From the NCBI GenBank assembly GCA_013177935.1, contig JABLXZ010000005.1, positions 1 through 38,032 of the forward strand: a stretch of 38,032 nucleotides of DNA, written 5' to 3'. Positions 1 through 9,296 of this stretch are shown piece after piece. A program made the translations under genes and the position numbers. This stretch comes from a candidate division WOR-3 bacterium. Its GTDB lineage: Bacteria; Hydrothermota; Tepidihabitantia; Tepidihabitantales; Tepidihabitantaceae. The stretch's first letter is position 1. Each line of letters starts with the position of its first letter. The notes beneath the pieces are model-generated. The model searched no databases and was not told the DNA's origin. It saw nothing but the letters and a program-made list of their open reading frames with translations.

Positions 1-37
1 GTTTCAATCCTTGTTTTAGTGGATACATCATCATAAC
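1..37 (-). CRISPR. Leader-proximal CRISPR repeat, array continues left of window
   Basis: The window begins with GTTTCAATCCTTGTTTTAGT, which has the form of a CRISPR repeat read on the opposite strand: its reverse complement ends in ATTGAAAC, the usual 8-nt 5' handle left by Cas6. Transcription would therefore run leftwards, in the same direction as the cas operon, making this the repeat nearest the leader. Only one copy is visible, so the right boundary (about position 30-37) cannot be fixed and no spacer can be read. The call rests on repeat form plus the adjacent cas4-cas2-cas1 genes. Confidence 0.62.
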
Positions 38-208
38 CGCACTTTCTTCGTAACAGTTTGAATTTCTGTCATCTCTTTCGTTTTTTCTCCGGCTCTTTTT
101 CCCAAAATTACACCTTCAAAATGGCGTCGCAAAACGCAAAAATAGCCGTTTCTGCAGAGTTTCGCAAATGTAAGTTCCTGTTTTTCTTTAAAATAGAAGA
201 GCGCCATC
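38..208 (-). promoter_or_regulatory. Probable CRISPR leader
   Basis: This AT-rich stretch between the cas4 stop and the first repeat is where a leader belongs when cas genes and array are transcribed in the same direction. On the minus strand it has runs of T and A and no convincing gene. A 70-codon open frame crosses it and overlaps the cas4 3' end, but it shows no domain, no good ribosome-binding site and low-complexity lysine-rich content, so it is treated as non-coding. The leader's own promoter could not be placed with confidence. Confidence 0.5.
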
Positions 209-2103
<1,895 letters not shown>

Positions 2104-2107
<4 letters not shown>

Positions 2108-2282
2108 AAGGAGTTTATAGAGTTTTTCCTTAGATAACTTGAAAAACCCATAATCATCTTTGATATTTCATCAGCCGTTTGATACAGAGTTTCAAACTCA
2201 TTTCGCACAATATATTTCTGGTCAAGGGCAACATAAAGAGCTGCCATACCTTTATAACTTCAAACCTATTTATCTTTGCCAT
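2104..2282 (-). pseudogene. Remnant of an S23/IVP four-helix-bundle protein gene
   Basis: The 200-base gap between cas6 and cas1 is not empty. On the minus strand an ATG at 2282 opens MAKINRFEVIKVWQ, the typical start of the S23 / 23S-rRNA intervening-sequence four-helix-bundle family. After a frame change comes ALYVALDQKYI, then NEFETLYQTADEISKM and MIMGFSSYLRK, the typical C-terminus of that family, ending in a TGA that overlaps the cas1 ATG. About 60-70 central residues are missing. The joint falls in GGCAGCTC, which can be read in both frames, consistent with deletion between short repeats (inference). The product cannot fold as the normal bundle, so it is called a relic. Confidence 0.72.
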
Positions 2283-2309
2283 TTCATTACTTCTCACGAC
2301 TCAACAACT

Positions 2310-2978
2310 CTATAAACTCCCAACTCTTAAACTCTTTTTAATCGTCCCGAACCCTCTTGATACCGATTTTCCCAGACCCCAGTAGTCAGGAATCTCAAAA
2401 TTGACCACAAACTCGCCTAAAAATCCAAGCATCGGTGTGCCTTTCAAGGTAGCACGAATTTCTTTCATACTCAAGGTTGCTCTTAAGTCATTCTCCACGA
2501 CATACCCCAACCCCTTGGACATTGAAAGAATGTTACCAATCAACGCACGCTTTAAAATTTCATCTCGTTTGTCGGAGTTGACATATATTTGAAAATTTCT
2601 CTCGTTAAGAGCCAACCACGGAGTAATGAATACATATCTATACTCTTCGTCTGTCGAACCAAAAGAAACAGTGGTCATCTGTAAACCCGGTTCGTAGAAC
2701 TCTAAGCGATTCGATACCAATTTAAGGTTGATTATTGTATTCTGGATGGTTGTAAGTAACGCAATCCCCTCTTCAATAATGACAATATAAGCTATTCCGT
2801 CTATAACCTTAAATTGGATTCGGGGATAGGTGTAAAGAAACCCGTTATCTAAATGATGATGAAATAAAGGGTTGTCAGGAAAAAGGCGACCGAGATATCC
2901 CCGGATTACTGCAGCTTCATAGGGCTTCAAAGGACGCGATGCCGGAATTTTTAGGGTAGCTACCGCCAGAGTCCTCAT
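2310..2978 (-). CDS. cas6: CRISPR pre-crRNA endoribonuclease Cas6 (Cas6b type)
   Basis: This 222-residue protein cleaves the CRISPR transcript within repeats to give mature crRNA. The C-terminal half has the Cas6b-type pattern: an IGNILSMSKGLGY helix (about 148-159), LKGTPMLGFLGEF (178-190) and the glycine-rich loop YWGLGKSVSRGFG at 199-211, which contacts RNA in Cas6 proteins. The N-terminal half (NPLFHHHLDNG) is histidine-rich and fits the Cas6b N-domain; the catalytic His is likely among His40-His42, but this cannot be fixed from sequence alone. It lies 12 bases after csc1. Its ribosome-binding site is weak, so coupling to csc1 is likely. Confidence 0.87.
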   Translation of the reverse strand: MRTLAVATLKIPASRPLKPYEAAVIRGYLGRLFPDNPLFHHHLDNGFLYTYPRIQFKVIDGIAYIVIIEEGIALLTTIQNTIINLKLVSNRLEFYEPGLQMTTVSFGSTDEEYRYVFITPWLALNERNFQIYVNSDKRDEILKRALIGNILSMSKGLGYVVENDLRATLSMKEIRATLKGTPMLGFLGEFVVNFEIPDYWGLGKSVSRGFGTIKKSLRVGSL

Positions 2979-2990
2979 ATATTATTAATC

Positions 2991-3722
2991 CTATACAATA
3001 ATTGTGCGCCCTCCATTTCTCACCATTTTCAGCACAGGAAGTTGCCATTCATCTGGCAAGGCTATAACCCTTAGCATCTGCTCTTCCTGGGATTTTGCCA
3101 CTACACCACGCGCGATTGTCGCGTTATCGACTATGGGATATGGGAACATATTTACCATAACTCCCCTAAAAACCTTAGTTATTAAAGGGTCAACGGGATG
3201 GGAGGCTGTTTGTTCTTTTTCAAATACCCCGACAATTTCCAACTCTTCAAGATGAAGGCGTGCCTTACCACGGAATGAGCCAAGACGAATAAGGCTGGGA
3301 AAAACAACATCCGTCTTGGAAATCAAAAAACCTTTGAATTCTGCCTCCGGCGGAAGATAGTTTAGTATCTCAGCCTTTAAGACTTCACCCCTCTTTGTTT
3401 GTGCAACAAAACCATCGTTTTCACCTTTAGTCCATTCTGGCAAGTATTTCAACGGAGTTGTTAACCTGGCCGGGGTAAAATAAAACTTATCAGAAGCAAG
3501 CGAGTTTTTATACCGCGGGGTATTTCTGCCACCATTATGCTCGCCAATTACATAAGATTGGTGTTGGGGGTCCAGCCCCGTGACCTCAGGCGAAATTACA
3601 GCAGTTACGGCAAAATTAATTGCAGTGGCGTGGAGATAATGGGGTGTATATGCCGCAGACAGACCCTCCCGGGCGTAAAATAATGGGTCGAGGAGATAAA
3701 TAGAGCAGGCAAAAACCTTCAT
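2991..3722 (-). CDS. csc1: Type I-D Cascade subunit Csc1 (Cas5-like)
   Basis: This 243-residue protein is identified as Csc1, the Cas5-group RAMP subunit of type I-D Cascade that caps the crRNA 5' handle. The start (about 6-40) has the family pattern of a strand, LDPLFYAREG, then a PHYLHATAINFAV segment equivalent to the conserved 'thNyALtYAl' region. The position between csc2 and cas6 supports the call. The C-terminal part is variable in the family and is recognised mainly from context. The gene starts 14 bases after the csc2 stop with a weak AAGAG ribosome-binding site. Confidence 0.82.
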   Translation of the reverse strand: MKVFACSIYLLDPLFYAREGLSAAYTPHYLHATAINFAVTAVISPEVTGLDPQHQSYVIGEHNGGRNTPRYKNSLASDKFYFTPARLTTPLKYLPEWTKGENDGFVAQTKRGEVLKAEILNYLPPEAEFKGFLISKTDVVFPSLIRLGSFRGKARLHLEELEIVGVFEKEQTASHPVDPLITKVFRGVMVNMFPYPIVDNATIARGVVAKSQEEQMLRVIALPDEWQLPVLKMVRNGGRTIIV

Positions 3723-3736
3723 TTTGATGACTCTTC

Positions 3737-4567
3737 TTACTCTTTTTCTGCTTCAGCCGTCACCTTTTGTTTTTTCTTACCTTGCCCCCCTTCCCCTTCG
3801 GGTAGTATTTTGATAATTGCATCAGCAACTTTACGAAAAGAATCCTCAACAGGTGGGAGCTGTAAATCTTTAATGTTGTTTAAGTCGGCTGGCATCTCTT
3901 GCACTATGTCGTAAGAAGAAAGCATCTCTCTATCACTTAATACATAACCGATTATTTCAGTCTTCACCTTACCCCATTCCCTGGTTGATGCCCCCAAGCG
4001 AGTAAGCCTATTCAGGTTGTCAACCAAAATAGCAGTCAGCTCTTTGGTGGGGTCTCGTAAAGTAACGACACCAATAAATTCGGTCTCAGTGGGTACTTTT
4101 ACAATCGTCATCAGTGCTTGCCCTGTAGTTAATGTTTCCTCGTCAACAGCATTTGCCGTGTAAGCAGATATATCTTTTACTTCTGTTTGCGAGATGAATG
4201 TTTCACCTAAAACCCTCGATAACAGGTTATAACTCGACTTTGTTTTAGATGTTTCACCGGTACCGCCGAATAAGAGGCAAGCAGGACACTTCATACAGAG
4301 ATTGTCCTTTAAATAACATTTAGAATCCTGAGGGATATTTAACTCCCGTTGTTTTTCCATAACCATTCTGCGCAGTTTGCCTTTAACCTTTCGCCAAGGG
4401 ATAATGAATCGGGTCCCGAGTTTTTTGTAGGTGAAAGTTAAGACCTCCTCGGGTTCATTGGAGCGGATTATCGCATCGTCCAGAAGTGTTATCTTTACTA
4501 CCAGTTGAAGATAACGGCCCCGCGGCAATACCTTTATATCATTAAAAAAGCCCATTGCGTTAGTCAT
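3737..4567 (-). CDS. csc2: Type I-D Cascade backbone subunit Csc2 (Cas7-like)
   Basis: This 276-residue protein is Csc2, the Cas7-type RAMP that polymerises along the crRNA. Family features include the N-terminal GRYLQLVVKITLLDDAIIRSN strand-helix, a basic GKLRRMVMEKQRE helix, and a small cysteine cluster, CYLKDNLCMKCPACLLFG (about 104-121), typical of the Csc2 zinc-binding insertion. The tail (about 255-276) is rich in Lys and Glu. The ATG follows GGAGG with good spacing and overlaps the cas10d stop by 8 bases, so translation is probably coupled. A second in-frame ATG lies four codons on. Confidence 0.9.
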   Translation of the reverse strand: MTNAMGFFNDIKVLPRGRYLQLVVKITLLDDAIIRSNEPEEVLTFTYKKLGTRFIIPWRKVKGKLRRMVMEKQRELNIPQDSKCYLKDNLCMKCPACLLFGGTGETSKTKSSYNLLSRVLGETFISQTEVKDISAYTANAVDEETLTTGQALMTIVKVPTETEFIGVVTLRDPTKELTAILVDNLNRLTRLGASTREWGKVKTEIIGYVLSDREMLSSYDIVQEMPADLNNIKDLQLPPVEDSFRKVADAIIKILPEGEGGQGKKKQKVTAEAEKE

Positions 4568-7133
4568 TTATGACCTCCTTTAGGTTTTGGTACCTCGTTA
4601 AAATAAAGATTGCAGAAAGCAGTGAGTTCTTGGCCTTCAAGAAGTCGCTTAAATCGCTCTTACGGATTGCGTAATAGCGTTTAAGGATTTCCTTGGCTTT
4701 TTTAACAAAGTTACTCAATTCACCTTGTTCTTCTTGACCGATTTTAACCGATAAATTCCGCATAAACCTTTCCATCGCCATATCAAAAGATAATCCTGCC
4801 ATAATGGCATCAAGAGCCTGTGCAACGGGTTTCCCTGCCTTATGCTTAGACAAATCTTTCCAGAACTCGCCTCTTTTTTCAGGTTCCACACAAAAATGTG
4901 GGATCCCTTTTTCTTTGTCGGCAAAAAATGCCGCGTCTTTTAAAAGATTGTCCATAGTTAGTTCACCTCCTTCTATAATTTTTAAGTTTGCCATCTTTAA
5001 CGCCTTAATTAACCACGAGGCGTATAATTCAAACTGCTCTTTGGTAAACCTCTTTTTTCCCTTACCTTCTCCTATGTCAGCCAATGACATTAGAACGGTA
5101 CTCGGTGAATTAAGAATCAAATTCCGAGCGAAGACAAATTGCTTTTGTGTTTTGCCAATAATATTTGCCAGCAGAATCGTCGCCAGAGAAAGGTAATAAT
5201 TTTCGCCCCTCTCATCAGTTAAGACATCTTCACCAAAAAGCCCAACTTGCTCTTCTGCACCTATTGAAACCTTAAAACCAAGGTATTTCATTATGTGATA
5301 CAAAGGTTCGTACTTTGCCTTTAAGTCTTTGGGGCTATATTCTTCTATCGCAATATCTCTCCCTATTACAAATAAAATTCCGCTGTCGCTCTGCAATATC
5401 GGTTCTTTTGTCAACTCATCTATATCCCTCTCGGTGCCGATAGGAATTTCTATTCGGTCAGGAAAGGGCAGGTTGTTCAATTCGGGAATTTTTCTGAAAT
5501 TAGTAATCTGCCGTGGATTTCTCACCCCAGCAGCCACCATTGCTATAAGCCTTTTTATTCCCTGATAGTGTAAAAGCATATCCGGGACTTTAGTTTCAAG
5601 TCTTAAATAGATACGATTCTGATTACTTCGAACATCTCGCCTAAGGGTAAGATTGTCAAACCCGCACAAGCCACAGATTGCACGATAGTCATACTTTGCC
5701 TTTATTTGAGAAAACGACTGGGGACTCTGTGATAGATTTAATGCCGGTTGCATTTTTTGGGAAACTGGACAGCCGCATCTTTCACATACCCCTCTTTCAG
5801 CATTGGATGTTTTTTTGTAATTGCGATATCTCTCAAAACACAATTCGGCCAGCCCGCGAAAATCGGTTTCTTCGTCCATTGAGAGACTAACTGAAATGTA
5901 ATCTTCAAGATCTGAATTATGCTCTTTTTCTTGGGTCCGTGCAGCAGCCTCCAATATTTCAAATAGTTCAATAGGTTCCAGCGTTGCCAGTTCAGTTTTC
6001 TTGCCTACAGGTAAGTTTAAATTCGGAGGGAATAAATCCACAACCCGCGCTCCGTCAAAAAGAGGGTCGATCATTTGTCTATTAACTTTTTCCGGAGGCT
6101 CTTTTTTGGTAAACTTTTTGAACAACGCCTTGCTAAATCTGTGTGCACTGGTACTATTTGCACTCTCGATTACACCAAGTATCCAGGGATTATTGAGTTC
6201 ACCTTTTATTAACCTTTTCGTCAGTCTATCTGGAATCAAATTGCGGGCAGATAAAATGTCTCTCGCCAATTTAAAAAATACTACCGCCTTCTGGTCTCTA
6301 TTTCCAAGGGCATTAAGTATTTGTTCCTTATTGCATGTTAAAAATACATCCGGATATTCTCTTGAAAGAAGAGTCAAAAAGTCGCCGGTGTAGTTTGATG
6401 GAAGTTTTTGCAGGGAAAGCGACCCCTTTATTATTTCTTCATTAATTTTCTTAACGCAACCAACTTTTTCAGGCAGCGCTGTTTTAGGTTTAGAACTAAA
6501 TATAGCACCATTTTCAAAAGTTCTCAGGAGAAGCCACCCTTTCTCTTTATAAGATTGAATCAAAATATCTACAACTTTGAATGTCGTGGGAGAAGCAAAA
6601 CGCGAAAAAGAGAAGTAGGTGAAATCTATTTTATCTCTATACAATTCCCGAAGGCGATAAAGGGTATCAAAAGCGATAGTTTCCATTGAAGCGATATAAT
6701 CGGCAGTTCTCAATAAATTGGTAAAGAAAGAGGCACCAGGAGTGCGGATTTCACTTAAATCGTGTTCGGCAACGCTATGGTGTGTGTGTATGATATCTCG
6801 TATTTTTTTTATCTTTTCCTCGGGAATAGCATCCAGGATTCCAGCATTTTTAAAATACAGCTTCAAATCCTCCAACTCTATACGATGTGTAACCAGGCTT
6901 TCATTATTTTTTAACTTTCTCTGGTTTTCATCTCTCATTTTCCCTATGTCATGCACAAGACAAGCGACCTCTATGTCTTCTTTTTCCTCTTCATCAAGAG
7001 ATGGACAGAGTTTGGCAAGGTTCTTAAAGATAGACCAGACCGCAAAGTGATGCGCATACAGTAATTCGCCGTTGGACTTTGCCCAATATCCAAATTGAGG
7101 GTTTAATATTTTTATAACTTCCTCAATTTTCAT
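4560..7133 (-). CDS. cas10d: Type I-D large subunit Cas10d (Csc3) with N-terminal HD nuclease
   Basis: This 857-residue protein is the large subunit of type I-D Cascade. In this subtype the HD nuclease that usually belongs to Cas3 is carried by Cas10d, and here the HD domain (about 20-160) shows His28-His29, His61-Asp62 in LVHDIGK, the His116-His119 cluster in IHTHHS, and Asp145. A zinc finger sits at Cys450, Cys453 and Cys487, Cys490 (Cys455 also nearby). No GGDD cyclase motif is seen, as expected for Cas10d. The open frame extends to 7208, but that would run deep into cas3'. ATG 7133 gives an 11-base overlap and a GGTGG site, so it is preferred. Confidence 0.92.
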   Translation of the reverse strand: MKIEEVIKILNPQFGYWAKSNGELLYAHHFAVWSIFKNLAKLCPSLDEEEKEDIEVACLVHDIGKMRDENQRKLKNNESLVTHRIELEDLKLYFKNAGILDAIPEEKIKKIRDIIHTHHSVAEHDLSEIRTPGASFFTNLLRTADYIASMETIAFDTLYRLRELYRDKIDFTYFSFSRFASPTTFKVVDILIQSYKEKGWLLLRTFENGAIFSSKPKTALPEKVGCVKKINEEIIKGSLSLQKLPSNYTGDFLTLLSREYPDVFLTCNKEQILNALGNRDQKAVVFFKLARDILSARNLIPDRLTKRLIKGELNNPWILGVIESANSTSAHRFSKALFKKFTKKEPPEKVNRQMIDPLFDGARVVDLFPPNLNLPVGKKTELATLEPIELFEILEAAARTQEKEHNSDLEDYISVSLSMDEETDFRGLAELCFERYRNYKKTSNAERGVCERCGCPVSQKMQPALNLSQSPQSFSQIKAKYDYRAICGLCGFDNLTLRRDVRSNQNRIYLRLETKVPDMLLHYQGIKRLIAMVAAGVRNPRQITNFRKIPELNNLPFPDRIEIPIGTERDIDELTKEPILQSDSGILFVIGRDIAIEEYSPKDLKAKYEPLYHIMKYLGFKVSIGAEEQVGLFGEDVLTDERGENYYLSLATILLANIIGKTQKQFVFARNLILNSPSTVLMSLADIGEGKGKKRFTKEQFELYASWLIKALKMANLKIIEGGELTMDNLLKDAAFFADKEKGIPHFCVEPEKRGEFWKDLSKHKAGKPVAQALDAIMAGLSFDMAMERFMRNLSVKIGQEEQGELSNFVKKAKEILKRYYAIRKSDLSDFLKAKNSLLSAIFILTRYQNLKEVIND

Positions 7134-8736
7134 GTCTGCCACCATAGAAGACATAGTGGTCTTTTGCCAATATCCGGAGTTCATTTCTGCCCTCATCATA
7201 AACAACATTCGGCCTTGAAGAGTATTCTCGTGCCAGTTTTCCGGTTAATACTCCCCAGAACGGGAACAGCTTGTCTCTTAATAATATAGTTTCCCATTCA
7301 GATTCCGGAATCCTAAATTCCCTCAATGTCTCACCCTTTTCATCTTGAGATTTTCGTTGCCATTCGTATTCATAGTCATCGTCAATGTCATACATAGAAA
7401 AAAGTGCCTCGTGGTAAATAAAATACTTATTAAGTTCGGTGTCAAAAAGCAAAAAATTAAAATTCTTCCCGCGAAAACAATCGCCAAAAACCAAATCCTC
7501 ACGGGGATTGGGAAATGCTTCCTTTAAAACTTCTTTTTCAAAAGATGTTCGCTCCCAGTTTTTCTTCCCTTTTATATAAGGCCGTAAATCTTTTGCTGTC
7601 AAAAGAACGGCCGTGCCTGCTTCTTTTCTTCCAACCCGTCCCAGTCTTTGAATCGCAGAGGTCCAATAACTGGCTTCAAATATCAAACTTTTAAAAGGCA
7701 TATCTATTCCAACTTCTATGGCGGAAGTGCCCAACACAAAGGTCTTTTCGGTTATTGGATGTACTAAGTCCTTCTCCAATCCGCTCCATTCAACGATTTC
7801 TATCTCGTTAAAGTTCTGGTTTAGCAAATTGCGTTTTATATGCTGTAATCTGAATACACTGTCTGAAATATACGCCATTGGTTTAGGAAGTTCAACAATG
7901 AGCGATGTAATCTTCTCCAGTGTTTGCGCGATATTGGTCAGTCTAAAATTGTAATAATCAAAATTCAAGGGGTAATTGAATATCTCGTCTCGCTCACTAC
8001 CCTCAGAATTATTAAAATCTATATGAGCAAAACTATACCTCTTCTTTAATTCTTTTAAGGCGGTACTTTCGAATGGTGTGGCAGAAAGCATTACTACTTT
8101 GTTTACATTTTTTGATAATAACTCGTCTACTAATATTGGAAAATTTTTCAATTCCGAATAAAGATGAAATTCGTCAAAAATTACAATGGCATTAGCAAGT
8201 GCATTCTGAATCTCCTTTGACCTTGTGTATGCCTCTTTATATATTAAAAAAAGTACATCGGGCGAGGTAATCACACCCCCCTTTTTTGAATGCCACTGCA
8301 GGTCAAAAAACAGTTTTTCAATCAGTCTTCCGCGACTTTCAATACTCTCAATTTGTTTACTTCGGAGGTAATATAATAAAGAATCCGATGAATATAGAAA
8401 GACATTAATCCCACCACTAATAAAATCTGTATAGGGCCATACGCCTACTCGTCCTTCTCCGACATCCTTCCCAAGCGACCTCACCTGAGTTTCCATTAAG
8501 ATTTTTGTCGGGTATGTAAATACCAAAGGTATTCTCTCAAAAGAGTTAAGCTCCAATAACTTTCTAATAACATGACTCTTCCCCGAACCAACGGGGGCTT
8601 CTACAAAGATTAATTTTGCGTCTGAATTTGTGAGCAACTCAATAATCTGTTTTTGAAAAGGACGGAGACCATCATCACCTTGTTTCACAAATCGAGGACT
8701 TATATGGAGCATTGCTTCTCTCTTCTCCTCTGCCAT
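7123..8736 (-). CDS. cas3': Type I-D CRISPR helicase Cas3' (no HD domain)
   Basis: This 537-residue superfamily 2 helicase is the Cas3' of type I-D, which unwinds and translocates target DNA while Cas10d supplies the nuclease. Visible motifs are Walker A APVGSGKS (47-54), the DExH box DEFH (188-191), motif III SATP (218-221) and motif VI QRLGRVGR (363-370). There is no HD domain, matching the HD found on Cas10d. It is the first gene of the cas operon, about 50 nt from a strong promoter. An alternative start at ATG 8712 has a better purine-rich site, so the first eight residues are uncertain. Confidence 0.92.
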   Translation of the reverse strand: MAEEKREAMLHISPRFVKQGDDGLRPFQKQIIELLTNSDAKLIFVEAPVGSGKSHVIRKLLELNSFERIPLVFTYPTKILMETQVRSLGKDVGEGRVGVWPYTDFISGGINVFLYSSDSLLYYLRSKQIESIESRGRLIEKLFFDLQWHSKKGGVITSPDVLFLIYKEAYTRSKEIQNALANAIVIFDEFHLYSELKNFPILVDELLSKNVNKVVMLSATPFESTALKELKKRYSFAHIDFNNSEGSERDEIFNYPLNFDYYNFRLTNIAQTLEKITSLIVELPKPMAYISDSVFRLQHIKRNLLNQNFNEIEIVEWSGLEKDLVHPITEKTFVLGTSAIEVGIDMPFKSLIFEASYWTSAIQRLGRVGRKEAGTAVLLTAKDLRPYIKGKKNWERTSFEKEVLKEAFPNPREDLVFGDCFRGKNFNFLLFDTELNKYFIYHEALFSMYDIDDDYEYEWQRKSQDEKGETLREFRIPESEWETILLRDKLFPFWGVLTGKLAREYSSRPNVVYDEGRNELRILAKDHYVFYGGRHEN

Positions 8737-8793
8737 CTGCCAATATCACGAATTGCGGTCAACATATCTATTTACCCTTTTCGATGTTGCCTT

Positions 8794-8822
8794 AATATAC
8801 ATATTTTCCTGCCCGCTGTCAA
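8794..8822 (-). promoter_or_regulatory. Promoter of the cas operon
   Basis: On the minus strand TTGACA (8822-8817) is followed after exactly 17 bases by TATATT (8799-8794), a near-consensus sigma70-type promoter. Transcription would start near 8787, leaving about 50 nt before the cas3' ATG. No other promoter is needed to explain expression of the eight cas genes downstream, which overlap or are closely spaced. Confidence 0.75.
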
Positions 8823-9152
8823 GCAAAATCCTTATTTTAGTATGTGTTGCCGTTATGTATGTTACTATATTATCACATATCTTTCTCCCCTGTTGAGAAA
8901 TTCGGCAGTGTGTCGCCTGAGGCGGGTAACAGCCATCACGGATACTATCCCCACAAGGAGGGAGGGGACCGTTACCGATACCGTTTCGGGTATGGTATCT
9001 ATCTGGGATTCAACCGGTTGCCGGTAAGTTGAAATGTCAGGGAAATAGGGTTTTAACAGTAATATGACCTGTTTGTGAGCGAGGTACTCATCTGCCCAAG
9101 TCGTTGACTTTTCAATAGTTAGATACCGGTCACCACGCCCTGCTTAAAAAAC
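8823..9152. other. Intergenic region with a possible gene-end remnant
   Basis: No intact gene is seen between the cas promoter and the promoter of the next gene. On the plus strand, about 8880-9032 reads as an open stretch rich in Tyr, Gly and Arg, ending RFGYGIYLGFNRLPVS and a stop. This resembles the tail of a secreted or surface protein, but there is no start, no ribosome-binding site and no recognisable domain upstream. It is most likely a decayed 3' end or chance. Confidence 0.3.
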
Positions 9153-9181
9153 TTGACAAAGGCGGGTTTTTGCGGTATATA
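9153..9181 (+). promoter_or_regulatory. Promoter of the secreted BNR/Kelch gene
   Basis: TTGACA (9153-9158) is followed after 17 bases by TATATA (9176-9181); TATATT two bases later is an alternative -10. The transcript would have a leader of roughly 110 nt before the ATG at 9297. That leader contains the palindrome described separately. Confidence 0.65.
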
Positions 9182-9223
9182 TTATGTTGAGACGCAATAG
9201 GGCTAGCGTCGCATTTGAGGAGA

Positions 9224-9257
9224 ATTTTACCGGTAAAATAGGTAGAAATTTTACCGG
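9224..9257. promoter_or_regulatory. 16-bp perfect palindrome plus a repeated half-site
   Basis: ATTTTACCGGTAAAAT (9224-9239) is a perfect palindrome, and its ATTTTACCGG half recurs at 9248-9257. It lies about 40 bases downstream of the predicted transcription start and upstream of the ribosome-binding site AGGAGG. The arrangement suits a dimeric repressor with a second, weaker site, or an RNA hairpin in the leader. The regulator is unknown. Confidence 0.5.
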
Positions 9258-9296
9258 GTTTGGCATTTGAAGTAAGTTAAAGAACAGGAGGCTGAG

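Noticed and set aside
7134-7208. Upstream extension of Cas10d to an ATG at 7208
   Set aside because: It would lie inside cas3' for 86 bases and add a methionine-rich stretch unlike the family; ATG 7133 fits overlap and ribosome-binding site.
8653-9027. 124-codon plus-strand frame across the cas promoter
   Set aside because: It starts inside cas3', crosses a strong promoter and has no recognisable domain.
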